From Tanypteryx hageni (Eukaryota; Arthropoda; Insecta; Odonata; Petaluridae), in assembly GCA_028673005.1 (NCBI GenBank), contig CM054118.1, positions 83,949,855 to 84,013,854 on the forward strand: DNA of 64,000 nt. The letters run 5' to 3'. The translations under genes and the position numbers were made by a program. Each line of letters opens with the position of its first letter. Position 1 is the first letter of the stretch. Shown here in pieces: positions 43,731-54,703 of the stretch. The notes beneath the pieces are model-generated. The model was given only the letters and a program-made list of their open reading frames with translations. It had not been told where the DNA came from and did no database searches.

Positions 43731-45133
43731 CTGCCAAACAAATACACCATTTTTATTTAACGCACAGCTCAAAAGAGAATTTTAGAGCCCGACTTATGGC
43801 TGTAATAAAATTGAAAAACCATTCGGTTGCAGTAAAAAAGTTGGTAAAATGTGATTCACATTTAATCTCCAAAGAAGCCGCAAAAATCTGTAAATCACCA
43901 CTAATGGCAAATGCTTGTTAAAAGAAAAGCACATCTGGTTTTATCAACATTTTTATTGCTTCCAGAGTGATACAGTTTATCAATTCGAAGCAGATGTTTA
44001 GCAAAATAACGCTTCGAAATATGCCATTGAACACTTTATGGAAAATAGTGAGCAAATCTAAAATCTAATAAATAAACCTAAGGGTATTACATTAAAACCT
44101 CATTAATTCGGACTAACTGGGGGAAGGGGGAGTCCGATTTATTTAAAAGTCCAAATTATAGAACATACTTATATTTCTTAAAAACAGGCAAATTTATCCA
44201 CATATCAAATTTGAATTCTTATCACGGACAACTGTTACGTTATCTTAATAGAAAATGCATTTCTTTATTACACAAACAAAATTGAACAAAAAGAATTCAA
44301 ATCAAATATAACACAAAGAATACGATTTTTTAAACAATAAACTTTATTTAATGTGTTAAACCTTAATAATTACAAATTTAATCAGACCCGTTACACAGCT
44401 AAGCATGTGTACCTTTTTGAAAATATACCTGTCTTTATACGTTTTCTTTAAATATAGATGGTTGTTCAAACTGTTTAGTACATTTTATTTTAATGTATTT
44501 AAAATATTTTTTAAATCAAGGAATGTTAAACAACATTTTTGGTTAATGTTATTGGATATTCAGGAAAATCATACTTGATATTTGCAGGATTATGGACTAT
44601 AGTGGCAGCTACCTAATGTTACCCATGTGAAAACACAGATTCCTTCAGGTAGACCTAGGTTTAATATAGTGAATATCCCCACTCCCCACTTAATACTAAC
44701 CCACTGTAAGTAGAAAATTGTATCGATAAATTCTTGTTTAGGAAAAATCTGCGTTCGGCGTATATAAAATATGTATTTAAATAACGAAGGCAGTCCGAAT
44801 TATAGAGGGTCCGAATTAGTGAGGTTTTACTGTCTTTTGAAGTACAGTACCAGGCATGACGCTGCATATGTTGAGTTTTATAAAATTACTTTGCTCAAAA
44901 TAATATGACACCAGAGATATTTTCGCAATAATAATTATTCTGTTAGCATAAATTTTTAATTTCAATTTTCGTGTTGAATTACCGCAGCTATATGTTTTGC
45001 ATCGTTTACTTCTAATCAACAATAAGGTAATCAGCTCCTCTAGTTATTAGGATATATCGATTAATTATTTAGCGAGACGCGAGGGAAGCTACGCCTTTCC
45101 CACCACCAATCACTCTCTTTCTCTCCCTCTTAC
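43731..45133 (-). other. Neuroligin intron, 1.4 kb, with a pogo-like element
   Basis: Donor GTAAGA at 45133 and acceptor AG at 43732-43731. Contains the inverted-repeat element 44090-44832. The rest is AT-rich and shows no gene. Confidence 0.75.
44090..44832. mobile_element. pogo/Tigger-like non-coding element, 743 bp
   Basis: The left end CATTAAAACCTCATTAATTC and the right end in reverse CAGTAAAACCTCACTAATTC are imperfect inverted repeats of the CAGTAAAACCTC type typical of pogo/Tigger elements. GGACT and GGACC blocks follow on both sides. A TA precedes the left end; the right flank is TC, so the TA duplication has decayed. No transposase frame. Confidence 0.6.
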
Positions 45134-45288
45134 CCAGTGCGGGCGAAGTTGCTCCAGTAGATCATAACCGCCTCCGATAGAGCCGCCTCCGCCTTCGTGT
45201 AGTTCCTGGGGAAGTGGTTGAAGCCTCCCTCCACCAAAGGCGCCCCGAATATGTAAGGCAAATCCTCGCCGTGAACGGTCCCCATCCG
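45134..45288 (-). CDS. Neuroligin, exon (cholinesterase-like domain)
   Basis: Acceptor CTTCTCTCCCCGCAG ends at 45289 and donor GTAAGA begins at 45133. The exon is 155 bases, phase 0 at its start: RMGTVHGEDLPYIFGAPLV, then a conserved GGFNHFPRNYTKAE with an N-glycosylation site (NYT), and SEAVMIYWSNFARTG. HGEDLPYIFGAP is the neuroligin form of the His-containing block of esterases. The motif YWSNFARTG is shared with carboxylesterases, but the following exons fix the gene as neuroligin. Upstream exons were not found in the window. The Met in the longer open frame at 45318 is intronic, because it lies before the acceptor. Confidence 0.92.
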
Positions 45289-45763
45289 CTGCGGGGAGAG
45301 AAGAGGGTAACGAACCATTTTCAGCTCTGCGTATTATTTTACCCGCGAAGCATCAGAGGCGCAAATATACATTTCCTTTTCCGTGGAAGAATTTCCGACT
45401 ACAGGAGTCCCTTGGGCATCGCGGGAGTTACTTTCTTGGAAAAGGCCGCGGTGGGCGAAACCGCGCGGCCCGAATTCAGCACCTTATGATAAAAATCACG
45501 TGTTCTCATAGGCTACGAGCTTCTCACGTGACATGCATAGGTAAAAAGTGGAGCGCGCCCAATTCAGAAACGCGTATAATTACATTTGATGCGTGTCGAG
45601 TAAATATACGTAGCATTTATTTCACCGCGTATAATCAAACCCGCATTGGACAAGTGTTTACTGTACACTTTTTCAAATAACAAGAAAGAAAATTGATGAA
45701 ATGACGCGTTATGCATGCTTGCATAAAGCTGAAACTAATAACTAATTCGAGATAAATCACGCT

Positions 45764-45836
45764 GGCTTGATAGCTTAGTTGGTTAAAGCAACTATGGGGC
45801 AAGTGGTGAGACTCGGGTTCGATTCTCGGTCAAGTA
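45764..45836 (+). tRNA. tRNA-like cloverleaf (probable pseudo-tRNA or SINE head)
   Basis: GGCTTGA pairs with TCAAGTA (six of seven), TA spacer, D stem GCTT/AAGC, anticodon stem ACTAT/GTGGT with wobble pairs, 5-base variable loop, T stem TCGGG/CTCGG around TTCGATT. A box TAGCTTAGTTGG and B box GGTTCGATTC are good, and a T7 run starts at about 45844, a Pol III terminator. The anticodon loop GGGGCAA would give GGC (Ala) but has G instead of T at position 33, and position 1 does not pair. A functional tRNA is therefore doubtful. Confidence 0.5.
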
Positions 45837-48800
45837 CAGGATTTTTTTCTCCTTTTCAAATAACGTTTATATGAGCTTCATTCAACGTCGTTAAGTTCAA
45901 AATTGCTTCTCCAATAGAAAAGACATTCCAATCAAACGGAGGTTCACCCTGTTAACTTTTCAATGGCATATGTGATTTCTCTCCTAAAAACCGCATTTTC
46001 GTTGAAACCTTTCACACTTAGTTCATAAAATGTAAGCCTTAATGCGTCCTTCGATGGCTTCATCTCCTTAAGCCTGATGAAAAATAGAAAGTCTGCTGTT
46101 TGGAAGCATTCTATTTGTGCGTGCTTGATGGAGGAGGAAACCATCCAAGGATGGAAAAGTCTGAGAAAATATTTGAGAAATATCACGAGAAGTGATTTTG
46201 TAAGGTTTCGGGAAAGGTGGAGTGGTCGAGAATCATAACAGAAATGAAAAAACATAATAGAAATAGGTATCCTCAAAATAAATACCATGAAATTTCTAAA
46301 TTTTATAACAATGCTTCAACGCATTGTCTGAGAATGATGGATCACACTCATGCAAGGAAAATTCTTCAATTCTTACTTCTTATGCACTTGCTGCTAACTC
46401 GATAAATTTCCTCAGATAATAAACATGAAGGCTAAAACTGTTACAGGCAAACATCGCTTCGTCTTCCTTAGCTTTCTACAGCGCGGCAGAGAAAACACAT
46501 TGCGTTTCATTTTTTCTTTGTTATATTATGCGTCGACAATCGCCTTTTGACCCATGAATTCTCGACATTTCTCCCTCCGTGTTTCCACATGGATCTACAC
46601 CAGTCAAGGCAGAAATAGTGAAATACTACTCTGTCCTTGAGATACATCTCACCAAACCGAGAAAGTGAGAGAGGAAAAGAGAAATGCCATATTTCACGCA
46701 TCGCTGGGTACACTCCAAGACCCTTTCTCTCTCTCTCTCTCTTCCTCTCCCCTTCACTCATTCCGTTCCTTTCTCTCTCTCTCCCTTCCTCTTCCTGTCG
46801 TACGCAGGGCCCCAATATGAGCCCGCCCCTCTCTCTTGCCTCGACCTTCGAAGACTCCCTTTCAAATGTTTTCGAGAATAATGCGTTTCGCTCTCAGACC
46901 TCCCAAAGCACTTGCGATAGTCGTTCGGGTGCAGGCGCTCCACTCCGCCCGCCCACGGCCTAGAAAGACGGACGACTGCCTTCAAATGTTTTCCATTTCT
47001 CCGCCCATTGACCGTCGCAGGAACAGTTTACGGAGATTGAGGCGTAGAATTCTGATCACGTCCCCTCGTCTCGCGCGGAAAACTCCCAATCTCCATCCCT
47101 CCCCCTTTGCACCTCTAGGTCCCCCTTCCTCCCAGCATGTTACTATTTGCTCCTCCGACATGCTTCATTCACCCGCCACTCCCCCCATCACACTTTCCTC
47201 TTTTCTCTTCTGCTCCTCCGCCCGCTCAATTCTCACTTAATATCCATCCTTCACTCTTATCTTCGTTCCTGGTCCCTCACACACGTCGCCTATTTGTTCC
47301 ACGAAGAGCTTACAAACAACGCATTAATAGGAGCCTCCAGAATATCGAATACAATGAATTATCAAAAACTAAAAATGCCATTGTAACTCCGCTCATGTAA
47401 TTATATAATATTTCCTAAATAAGAGCGAGATGTTATGATATCGTCGAAAAGTTTTCCTTGAAGCTCCGGATGCATTCCCAACTACATAGTAAGTATCATA
47501 AGCTAACGACGTGATGAATGTGTTTGATTAAGAACACAAGATAATAATTGAAATCTAAAAGTTCTAAATAGATTTGGACTGTTCCAATGATGCTTGCATA
47601 AATTTTGTTTATAATTAATAGTATTAACGTCATAATTATTCCGGTGCCAATTTTAATAAACGGCCAAATTGTCCAATGTCTAATCAATACAGCACATAAA
47701 TATATAAATAAAGCAAGACATGCGATGAACCGCGCAGTATCATCAAGCAAACAGTTCGTGACTATTTGTTAATCTAATATTTTTGGGTTCGTAAAGATCA
47801 TGAGAACAGGCAGAATGCGGAGACTATTATGAGTAAACATATTAAGGTATGACGCTTAATTGAAAAGTACATACATTTTTATTAAACATTTCCTGTGCAA
47901 ATAGGTCACCTAGGTCCGGAAAGCACTCGCATTAACTAAAGGCATGTAGTTTGATAATTAAGATTTCAATCCTTCTTAGAATAAGTCCTTATGTTAACTT
48001 CGACTACTGTCATCTTTTACTTAAGATTAATTTTAAAATATTGACTACATAGGCTTTTTAGGTATAAAAAATTCTTAACCATTATTATACCATATCTCCT
48101 TGAAGTGCCTATTCATCGACGGAGGAGCCTAGGCGCTGTGGCATTGAAAACGAGGCGAATTTACGAAACTTCAGATGTATCAAAGAAAGATTATAGACAA
48201 CTCAGTAGAAGTTTGATTAAATACACTCTGATAATCTTATATAAAAAAATCGTTACGTAACAGGGAACTATACATTAAAAGAATTTATAAAATGATAAGC
48301 CGGATGAAATTTCAAGAAGTCTAGTCGCATGAAATGTCGGAAAAAATTTCTTTTCTAAAGCTGATCTGAAATTATTCTATTAAAATATGAGCAAAAAACC
48401 TGAATTTTGATAACTTCAAATGTTCGATAATTCTTCTCTACACGTTTCCCGCCGCGCCACTATGAGGAGGAGTTCGCTCTCTCGGTCACGCCCTCTTTCG
48501 CCAACTTCACATCCCACACGCACTCTCACTTCCTCTTCCACCGCCGGAGGGGCCCTCCTACGGGCCCATTCGTCGAGGCGGTCACGCACCCTCAATCCAT
48601 AAGGACATAAAGGCCCTTGAAAAGCCCTCTTCCCCACTTATCTCTTCCCCTTTCCTACGTCTCTTTTTCCACTCTCCCTATTCCCTCTATATTCTCTCTC
48701 TATGCTTACACAATGCCACTCCCTTTGTATCTCTACCTAACTTCTCTCTTCATATTCTCCTTCCTAATCACTCCGTTTTCTCTTGAATGAAAGTTCGACC

Positions 48801-49097
48801 TTTTTAATAATCACAATTAACGCAAATTTTGTGAAAATGAAGTTGATAAACACTTCTCTTGCATTTTTAATTTAAGTTTCGTGTTTTCTCCAATAATATG
48901 CTTAAAAATTTCTGATTTCAGTGGCTCATACAAGGTCCATTTGATTTTTTTTAACAATCTCGATCCCATCGTTAAGACGACGCTGCTTAATTAGCTCCTT
49001 TAGAAGAGTTTGTGAATGAAAATGTGATGGAAAACTACGAGAGAACTCCCAAAATTTGTATGGAACCAATTCATTGTCTATCAACGGCAGGGTTTTC

Positions 49098-49121
49098 ACA
49101 CACACACACACACACACACAG
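49098..49121. repeat. (CA)n microsatellite
   Basis: About 12 CA units, uninterrupted. Confidence 0.95.
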
Positions 49122-49440
49122 CTTAGCTTTCCCGCTGACTATATCTACTTGTATCCAGTTAGGCCATTTTTTAGAATTGTCTATAATATTTCCTTATTTT
49201 TACTTAACCACAAATTTGTTGCATATATTTACGCATGTATAGCTCCAGCGTCGCTTTAATTTCTATCTCCTCTTCCACTCACCACCAATTTCACCTTCCT
49301 TCACCCTCCTGCCTCCCGATCTCGCTTTCCTCTCCCTCCCTAACATTCCACTCCTCTCCAAACCCTTCCCTCCTTCCATAACTCGTTGCCTCCCAATCCG
49401 ACCTATTGTTCAATGAATACTGGGAATCAGTATGTTGGTC

Positions 49441-49975
49441 TGCTGCCGAGCAGATTATGGGCGAAAGGGAAGGGAGAGATGGGGAGAACGGTGAAAGGAT
49501 AAACGGGAGAGAGTTTAGCGAAGAGAGGGAGATTGGAAAAAGAGAAAGGTAAGAGTGGAAAGAGAGAAAGGGTTGTTAGAAGGGTGACATGGGAGAAAAG
49601 GAAGAGAATAGGAGGAGGTTAGAATAAAGGAGAGGGGCGTGGTCGGAAGATTGCGATGGGCGGGAAAATGAAGAGGGAGAAGAAGGGATGAAGAGAAGGA
49701 GGGGGTAAGAGAGGGAGGAAGAAAGAGAGGGAGAAGTAAGAGAGGGAGGAGTAAGAGAGGGAGGGAGGAAAAAGGAAGAGTAAGAAAGGGAGGGAGGAAA
49801 AGGAGGGAGGCAGAGATGAAGGGAGGAAGAGATGGAGGGAGGAAGAGAGGGAGGGAGGAAGAGAGGGAGGGAGGAAGAGAGGGAGGGAGGAAGAGAGGGA
49901 GGGAGGAAGAGAGGGAGGGGTATGAGAGGAATGGAGGAGGAAGGGAGGGAGGAAGATAGATAAAATAGATAGATA
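49441..49975. repeat. Purine tract, GGGAGGAAGA-type
   Basis: Almost pure G/A on the plus strand. The regular unit GAGGGAGGGAGGAAGA repeats from about 49820 to 49915. The tract ends at the TATC-type tail of a minus-strand LINE and resumes beyond that element at 54700, so the LINE appears to lie inside it. Confidence 0.9.
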
Positions 49976-50346
49976 AATATATTTAATATCCTAGGCCAGT
50001 GGCCTTAAAGGACATACAGCAGTTGAAAAAAGGTTTACTTACTGACAAAAATAAAGTTAACATATTGCATAGAGGAGCGGCTCGATAACATAAAAGTATA
50101 TATGTACTCCTAAGTTGGTACAAAGATTACCTGATTTTATATAACATGTTCAGATAATCAAATAAATAATACATAAATAGTACATAAATCACATATCACA
50201 TGACACTGTTATAATTATATATTTCCATAACGCACAATGGCGAAGAGCGAAATTTAGAAAGTTGAAAATTTTCAATGGATCAATACATAAATTTAACTAA
50301 TGATGTTACACATTACTTTATGTTGATGGCTTGTGGTTTTAATGAT

Positions 50347-51850
50347 TCAATAAATAGTTATAGAGTTTATTTTTAAACCTATCCTAAGAAGCAGCACAAC
50401 GTATTTACTCTGAGATGGAGTTCCAGAGATTACAGATTTTATTACAAATGATTTGTGGTATCTAGTAGTGCGATAGTTGAGAGTGTACAAATGGTCTTTG
50501 GGAATACGTGTGGCTCTGTTCCGCATAACAGTAGAGTAGGTAAACAGTTGGTAAATGTAGTTTGGTGTCTTAGTGTTCAAGATCTTATAAACAAGATTTC
50601 CCAGGAATTTTGTCCTTTTATGTTTTAAGAAACTTCGATTTAATGTAAAAGCCATTAATGTGGTCATATTTTGAGGCATCGAAACCAAAACGCATACAAG
50701 AGTTTAATGCCCTCTGAAGCTTACTATTTACTTCCCTACCGATGTCATTATATATAAGGCAGCAATGGACAAAATGCGGAAGGATCAATGAGGAGACGAG
50801 GGTAAGCCTCAGAATAGTGAGTAATTTCATTGGATGTCTTTTTAATTGGTGAATCCTGAAAACTTTATTAGAAACACTGGTGGTATGTTCTTTCCAGGAA
50901 AGTGTCTGGTCTATTATTAACTCTAGTCAACGTAACCATTTGCTAAGAAAAGTTTAGGAATATCTAGAGCAAGATTTTTAACATAGTAAGAGCCATGAAC
51001 GTATTCTGTCTACATTTTCATTTACTTTTCCAATCGCAGGATTCAAATTGGAAAGGTTACAAGTGAAATATATCTGGAGGTCGTCTGCGTAAAGATGGTA
51101 TTGGCAATGATTAAGACATGAAGGGAAGCCCATTAGAAAAACAGCGAATAATAAGGGTGACAAAATTGATCCCTGAGGGAGGCCTGTAGGAAAAGATTTC
51201 CAACTGGAAATGACACCGCCGTCGGCCTTCACCTCCTGTTCCCTTTAACTCAAATAAGATTGGAATCAATTTAGGGCACTAGCAGAGAGCTTCAGGATCT
51301 TTAACTTCTTAATGAGTAGAGTATGGTCAACCGGGTCAAAAGCTATTTTGAAGTAAAAAAGAATTAAAATGGTAAGCTTTCTTTTGTCAATATTTTGTCT
51401 AATATCGTCCGTTGTTTTAAGCAAAGTTGTTAGTGTACTATATGAGGGATGAAAACCCGATTGAAAAGGGTCAAGTAAGTTTTTTTCCGTTAGGTAATCT
51501 GTGATCTGTGAGAAGACTATTCTTTCTAAAGGTTTGGATAATGCACAAAAAATGGAGATTGACCGCTTGTCCGATCCACTTATGGGATTATATTGTTTGG
51601 GAATAGGGCGTATATAGAGCATTCTTCCAGAGGGATGGAAAATAAGGATTTTGCAAAGACAATTCACATATATGATGCAAGACTGGGAAAAGACCGTTTA
51701 AACCCTGTCTTATGAATTTCATTGGTATCCCTTCAGGATCAATGGCATTAGATGTTACTTTGTTTATTTGTTTTAATACGATATCGGGTGAAGGGAAAGT
51801 AAAATAAAGGTTTTCGTCTTAAAAGATATTAGTGGATCAATCACAGACAG
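50347..51850 (-). pseudogene. Reverse transcriptase relic of the jockey/CR1-type LINE
   Basis: In order on the minus strand: PDIVLKQINKVTSNAIDPEG near 51790-51730, SKPLERIVFSQITDYL and FQSGFHPSYSTLTTL in 51266-51667, FYFKIAFDPVDHTLL where the catalytic Asp position is altered (YFKIAFD for the usual DFSKAFD), TGLPQGSILSPLLFAVF, and the catalytic box YADD at 51080-51091. The C-terminal region follows in 50347-50830 with further frameshifts. Several frame changes and the lost palm motif show it is dead. It is a different family from the 4.2-kb and 10-kb copies. Confidence 0.75.
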
Positions 51851-51905
51851 TGGGTCATGTGAAGTCGAAGTAGGTCTAGTCGCAATCATCATCATCATAG
51901 GTAGT

Positions 51906-51919
51906 CTGTCCGTAGACAG
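51906..51919 (-). other. UNCG-loop hairpin at LINE 3' end, second copy
   Basis: CTGTC-TACG-GACAG on the minus strand, placed between stop codon and ATG tail exactly as at 10051-10064. The loop differs by one base but stays UNCG. Confidence 0.65.
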
Positions 51920-51927
51920 GTCCGTGA

Positions 51928-54366
51928 TTATTCATGGTTAAACCTGGTTCTCCATATACTCCTATTTTCCGCTGTCCTCTTCATATCTTGATAACTCTCT
52001 TTCCCTTTCAAATCGTCTATTAGCTGATACCTTTTCCTACCTCTTTCCCTTTTCCCATCTAGTTTTCCTTCTAACACATCTTTAATCATACTCTCTCTCC
52101 TCATGTAATGTCCAACCCAGTTAGCCTTCCTCTTTCTGATAGTCTGTATAATCATTCGCTTCTCTCCTATTCTTTGTAGCACTTCATCGTTTTTCATCCT
52201 ATCTGTCCATTTTATCTTCAACATTCTCCTCCAAGTCCACATTTCAAAGCTTTCCAAGTATTTGATGTCATTTTTCCTTAGCGTCCATGTTTCTGCCCCA
52301 TACAATGCTATACTCCATACGTAGCATTTTATCAACTTCTTGCGGATATCTTCCCTTATATTCCCTGTAAGTAGTTGTTTCTTTCTCCTGAAAGCCGCTT
52401 TTGCTTTTCCTATTCTAGTTTTGATCTCATCCGTACATTTTGCCTCTCGTGTTATGATACTTCCAAGGTATTTATATTCTGAAACTTGTTCTAATGGCTT
52501 TCCCCCAATAGTTATGTTCAGATTCTCTTCTTTACCCGATATTCGAATGACCTTGGATTTTTCTGTATTTATTTCCATACCGTATTTTCTACCTGTTATC
52601 ACTAGTCTATTTATCATTTTTTGTAGTTCCTCTTCCTTTCTTGCTAGAAGTACTTGATCATCTGCGTATTTTACTGTTCTTATAATCCTTCCTCCAATTT
52701 TGAAATCCCCTGTGCCATCTAAAGCTTCTTGCATTAGACTTTCTCCATATATATTGAATAGGGTTGGCGATAGGCAGCAGCCTTGTCTTACTCCTCTACC
52801 GATATTTATTCCGCAGGTGTCCGCATTCTCAAACCTGACCTTTACAACTTGATTCTCATATAGATTCCTAATCAGTCTCCTATCTTTCCAGTCTACACCT
52901 ATATCCTTTAATATCTTCATCAACTTTACCCAATTTACTCTATCAAAGGCCTTCTGCCAGTCTACGAAACATGCGCAGATATCTTGACTGTATTCTATTG
53001 CCCTTTCTGATATGATTCTAACTACTCCTATAGCATCTCTAGTTCCTCGTCCTTTTCTGAAACCGAATTGATCTTCCCCTATTATTTCTTCTGCCTTTTT
53101 CTCCAGCCTTTTATTAAGAATCCTCGTGATGATCTTCGATGTGTGTGACAGAAGGCTTATAGTTCTGTAATCTTTACACTGCATTGCCTTTGGCTTCTTC
53201 TTTAGAGGGATCATTGTTACTTCTAGGAAATCCTGAGGCCACTCTCCCGTGTCGTAAATCTTATTAATTAATTTCGTGATCGCTTTTAGCCCTTCTGATC
53301 CTATGACTTTAAGTATCTCAGCCGGTATTCCATCGCTGCCAGTGGCTTTCCCCTTCTTTAGTTCCACTATCGCTTTTTCTACTTCGCTCTCCATAATACT
53401 TGGTCCTAAGTTGTCTTCTTCAATGTTTTCCTCATTTTCCAGTTCTATTTTTGCCGCTCCTGCCTGTTTGCCGTATAATTCATTAATGTATTCTTCCCAT
53501 ACCTGTGCTACATCCTTTGTTTCTGAGACTATCTTCCCATCCGTATTCATAATTCCTTTACCACAAATTCCATTAGACTTCTTATCTTCTAATTCCAGTG
53601 CCCTAGCGTACATCATATCGTACCGTCCTAACTTCTCCATTTGTTCTATTTCATCACATTTTCCTTTTATCCAATTTTCTCTAGCTTTATCTGTTACCCT
53701 TCTCAACTCATTGTTTATGCGCCTATAGTTGGCTCTACCTTCTTCACTGTTAACGTTTTTCCATTTTCGTCTCTCATCCATTTTCTCCAGCATTTCCTTC
53801 GTGATCCATGGTTTTCTGATTTTCTTCTCTTGTTTTCCAATCTCTTTATCCAAGGTATCCTTGATACTGGTTTTAATTTCATCCCATTCTATATCAACGG
53901 TCTTCGGTTTGTTTTCCAACTTTCTTAGGTTATCTTCCAACTTCATGCTGACTACATCCTGCCTTTCTTTCAGTTTTTCTAGGTCCCAGGTCTGTCTTTC
54001 TCTTCTCGTTTTTCTTATTTGTTTGAGCTTTGTACTCACGTCAAGTATTAGAAGGCTGTGATCTGAATCAATGTCTGCTCCTTGCAATGCCTTGGCGTTC
54101 TTTATGCTGTTCCTGAATCTTTGTTTTACAAGGATGTAATCTATTTGGCATCTCATTCTATCTCCTGGGCTTTTCCATGTGTATAACCTTCGTTTATGGT
54201 TTTTGAACCATGTATTAGTCACTACAAGGTCATTATTGATGCAGAATTCTACGAGTTTCTCCCCTCCTCGATTTCTCTTCCCAAGTCCGTATTGCCCGAC
54301 AACATTTTCTTCCTGTCCTTCTCCGACTATGCTGTTCCAATCTCCCAATATAGGTATATAATTCAT
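51928..54366 (-). CDS. Endonuclease-reverse transcriptase ORF, open for 812 codons
   Basis: An uninterrupted frame from inside the endonuclease (ILGDWNSIVGEG, then IDSDHSLLI) through a basic linker to the RT: DYRTISLLSHTSKI, FVDWQKAFDRVNW, RQGCCLSPTLFNIYGE and YADD at 52657-52668 followed by Gln. The C-terminal blocks ALYGAETWT, FEMWTWRRML and RKANWVGHYMRR match the 7.2-kb copy, and it ends WRTRFNHE. The first part of the endonuclease, with its Glu motif, is lost by 5' truncation, so independent movement is unlikely, but the RT itself looks intact. The Met at 54366 is at the junction and probably not a real start. Confidence 0.8.
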   Translation of the reverse strand: MNYIPILGDWNSIVGEGQEENVVGQYGLGKRNRGGEKLVEFCINNDLVVTNTWFKNHKRRLYTWKSPGDRMRCQIDYILVKQRFRNSIKNAKALQGADIDSDHSLLILDVSTKLKQIRKTRRERQTWDLEKLKERQDVVSMKLEDNLRKLENKPKTVDIEWDEIKTSIKDTLDKEIGKQEKKIRKPWITKEMLEKMDERRKWKNVNSEEGRANYRRINNELRRVTDKARENWIKGKCDEIEQMEKLGRYDMMYARALELEDKKSNGICGKGIMNTDGKIVSETKDVAQVWEEYINELYGKQAGAAKIELENEENIEEDNLGPSIMESEVEKAIVELKKGKATGSDGIPAEILKVIGSEGLKAITKLINKIYDTGEWPQDFLEVTMIPLKKKPKAMQCKDYRTISLLSHTSKIITRILNKRLEKKAEEIIGEDQFGFRKGRGTRDAIGVVRIISERAIEYSQDICACFVDWQKAFDRVNWVKLMKILKDIGVDWKDRRLIRNLYENQVVKVRFENADTCGINIGRGVRQGCCLSPTLFNIYGESLMQEALDGTGDFKIGGRIIRTVKYADDQVLLARKEEELQKMINRLVITGRKYGMEINTEKSKVIRISGKEENLNITIGGKPLEQVSEYKYLGSIITREAKCTDEIKTRIGKAKAAFRRKKQLLTGNIREDIRKKLIKCYVWSIALYGAETWTLRKNDIKYLESFEMWTWRRMLKIKWTDRMKNDEVLQRIGEKRMIIQTIRKRKANWVGHYMRRESMIKDVLEGKLDGKRERGRKRYQLIDDLKGKESYQDMKRTAENRSIWRTRFNHE

Positions 54367-54409
54367 CTATTGGTGGCGTAGTGCCAGTTTGTTTTGTCCA
54401 TTGCACTAT

Positions 54410-54703
54410 TCAATATCTTCGGAGTTCTGGTCTCAGAGCAGGAGGGTCTTTTGAAGTTTTGAATTTATCAAGAAAGAACTTGTTTTTAGCACTTCTAACC
54501 AGTGAATTTACTGTATTACGCAACTTCTTATACTGATCATGGACTTCCGCATTTTTTCTTCTAATGAATGTCCTTCTAGTACGGTCTCTGTCACTCATTA
54601 AAAGGCGGATGTCAGTCGATAACCATGGGGCAGAGCTATACTTACTCCTGTTGCTTTTAATTGGCGGGTGCTTATCAAGCAAACCAATTAAATTGGAGCA
54701 CAA
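54410..54703 (-). pseudogene. Linker segment of the jockey/CR1-type LINE
   Basis: 97 codons with NRSKYSSAPWLSTDIRLLM, DRTRRTFIRRKN and LRNTVNSLVRSAKNKFF, the basic segment between endonuclease and RT in jockey/CR1-type elements (APW-T..I). It is the upstream part of the relic interrupted at 54370. The endonuclease is missing because the element is truncated at about 54703. Confidence 0.65.

Larger units (their letters stand above)
45289..49440 (-). other. Upstream neuroligin intron or flank, no exon found
   Basis: Holds a tRNA-like unit (45764-45836), a CT-rich stretch at 46722-46800 and a CA microsatellite at about 49098-49121. I searched the minus strand for the preceding neuroligin block (ending in phase 0) by eye and did not find it. 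Frames at 46836-47400 are not recognised. Confidence 0.45.
51886..54370 (-). mobile_element. Endonuclease-RT LINE, second copy, 5'-truncated
   Basis: Same family as 7168-10081. It starts inside the endonuclease near 54366 and reads to the stop at 51928-51930, then the CTGTC-TACG-GACAG hairpin (51906-51919) and an ATG-repeat tail to about 51886. It splits the jockey/CR1-type relic. The flanks TAGTCGCA and TAGTGCCA are only loosely similar, so no target duplication is claimed. Confidence 0.8.
49960..54703 (-). mobile_element. jockey/CR1-type LINE relic, split by a nested LINE
   Basis: The 3' end on the minus strand carries GGCCACTGGCCTAGGAT and a TTTATCTATCTATTTTATC tail at about 49966-50000. 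Coding remains run up to 54703 and are interrupted by the insertion 51886-54370. Both outer flanks are GGGAGGAAGA-type purine tract, so the element inserted into simple repeat. No target duplication can be resolved in such sequence. Confidence 0.75.
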
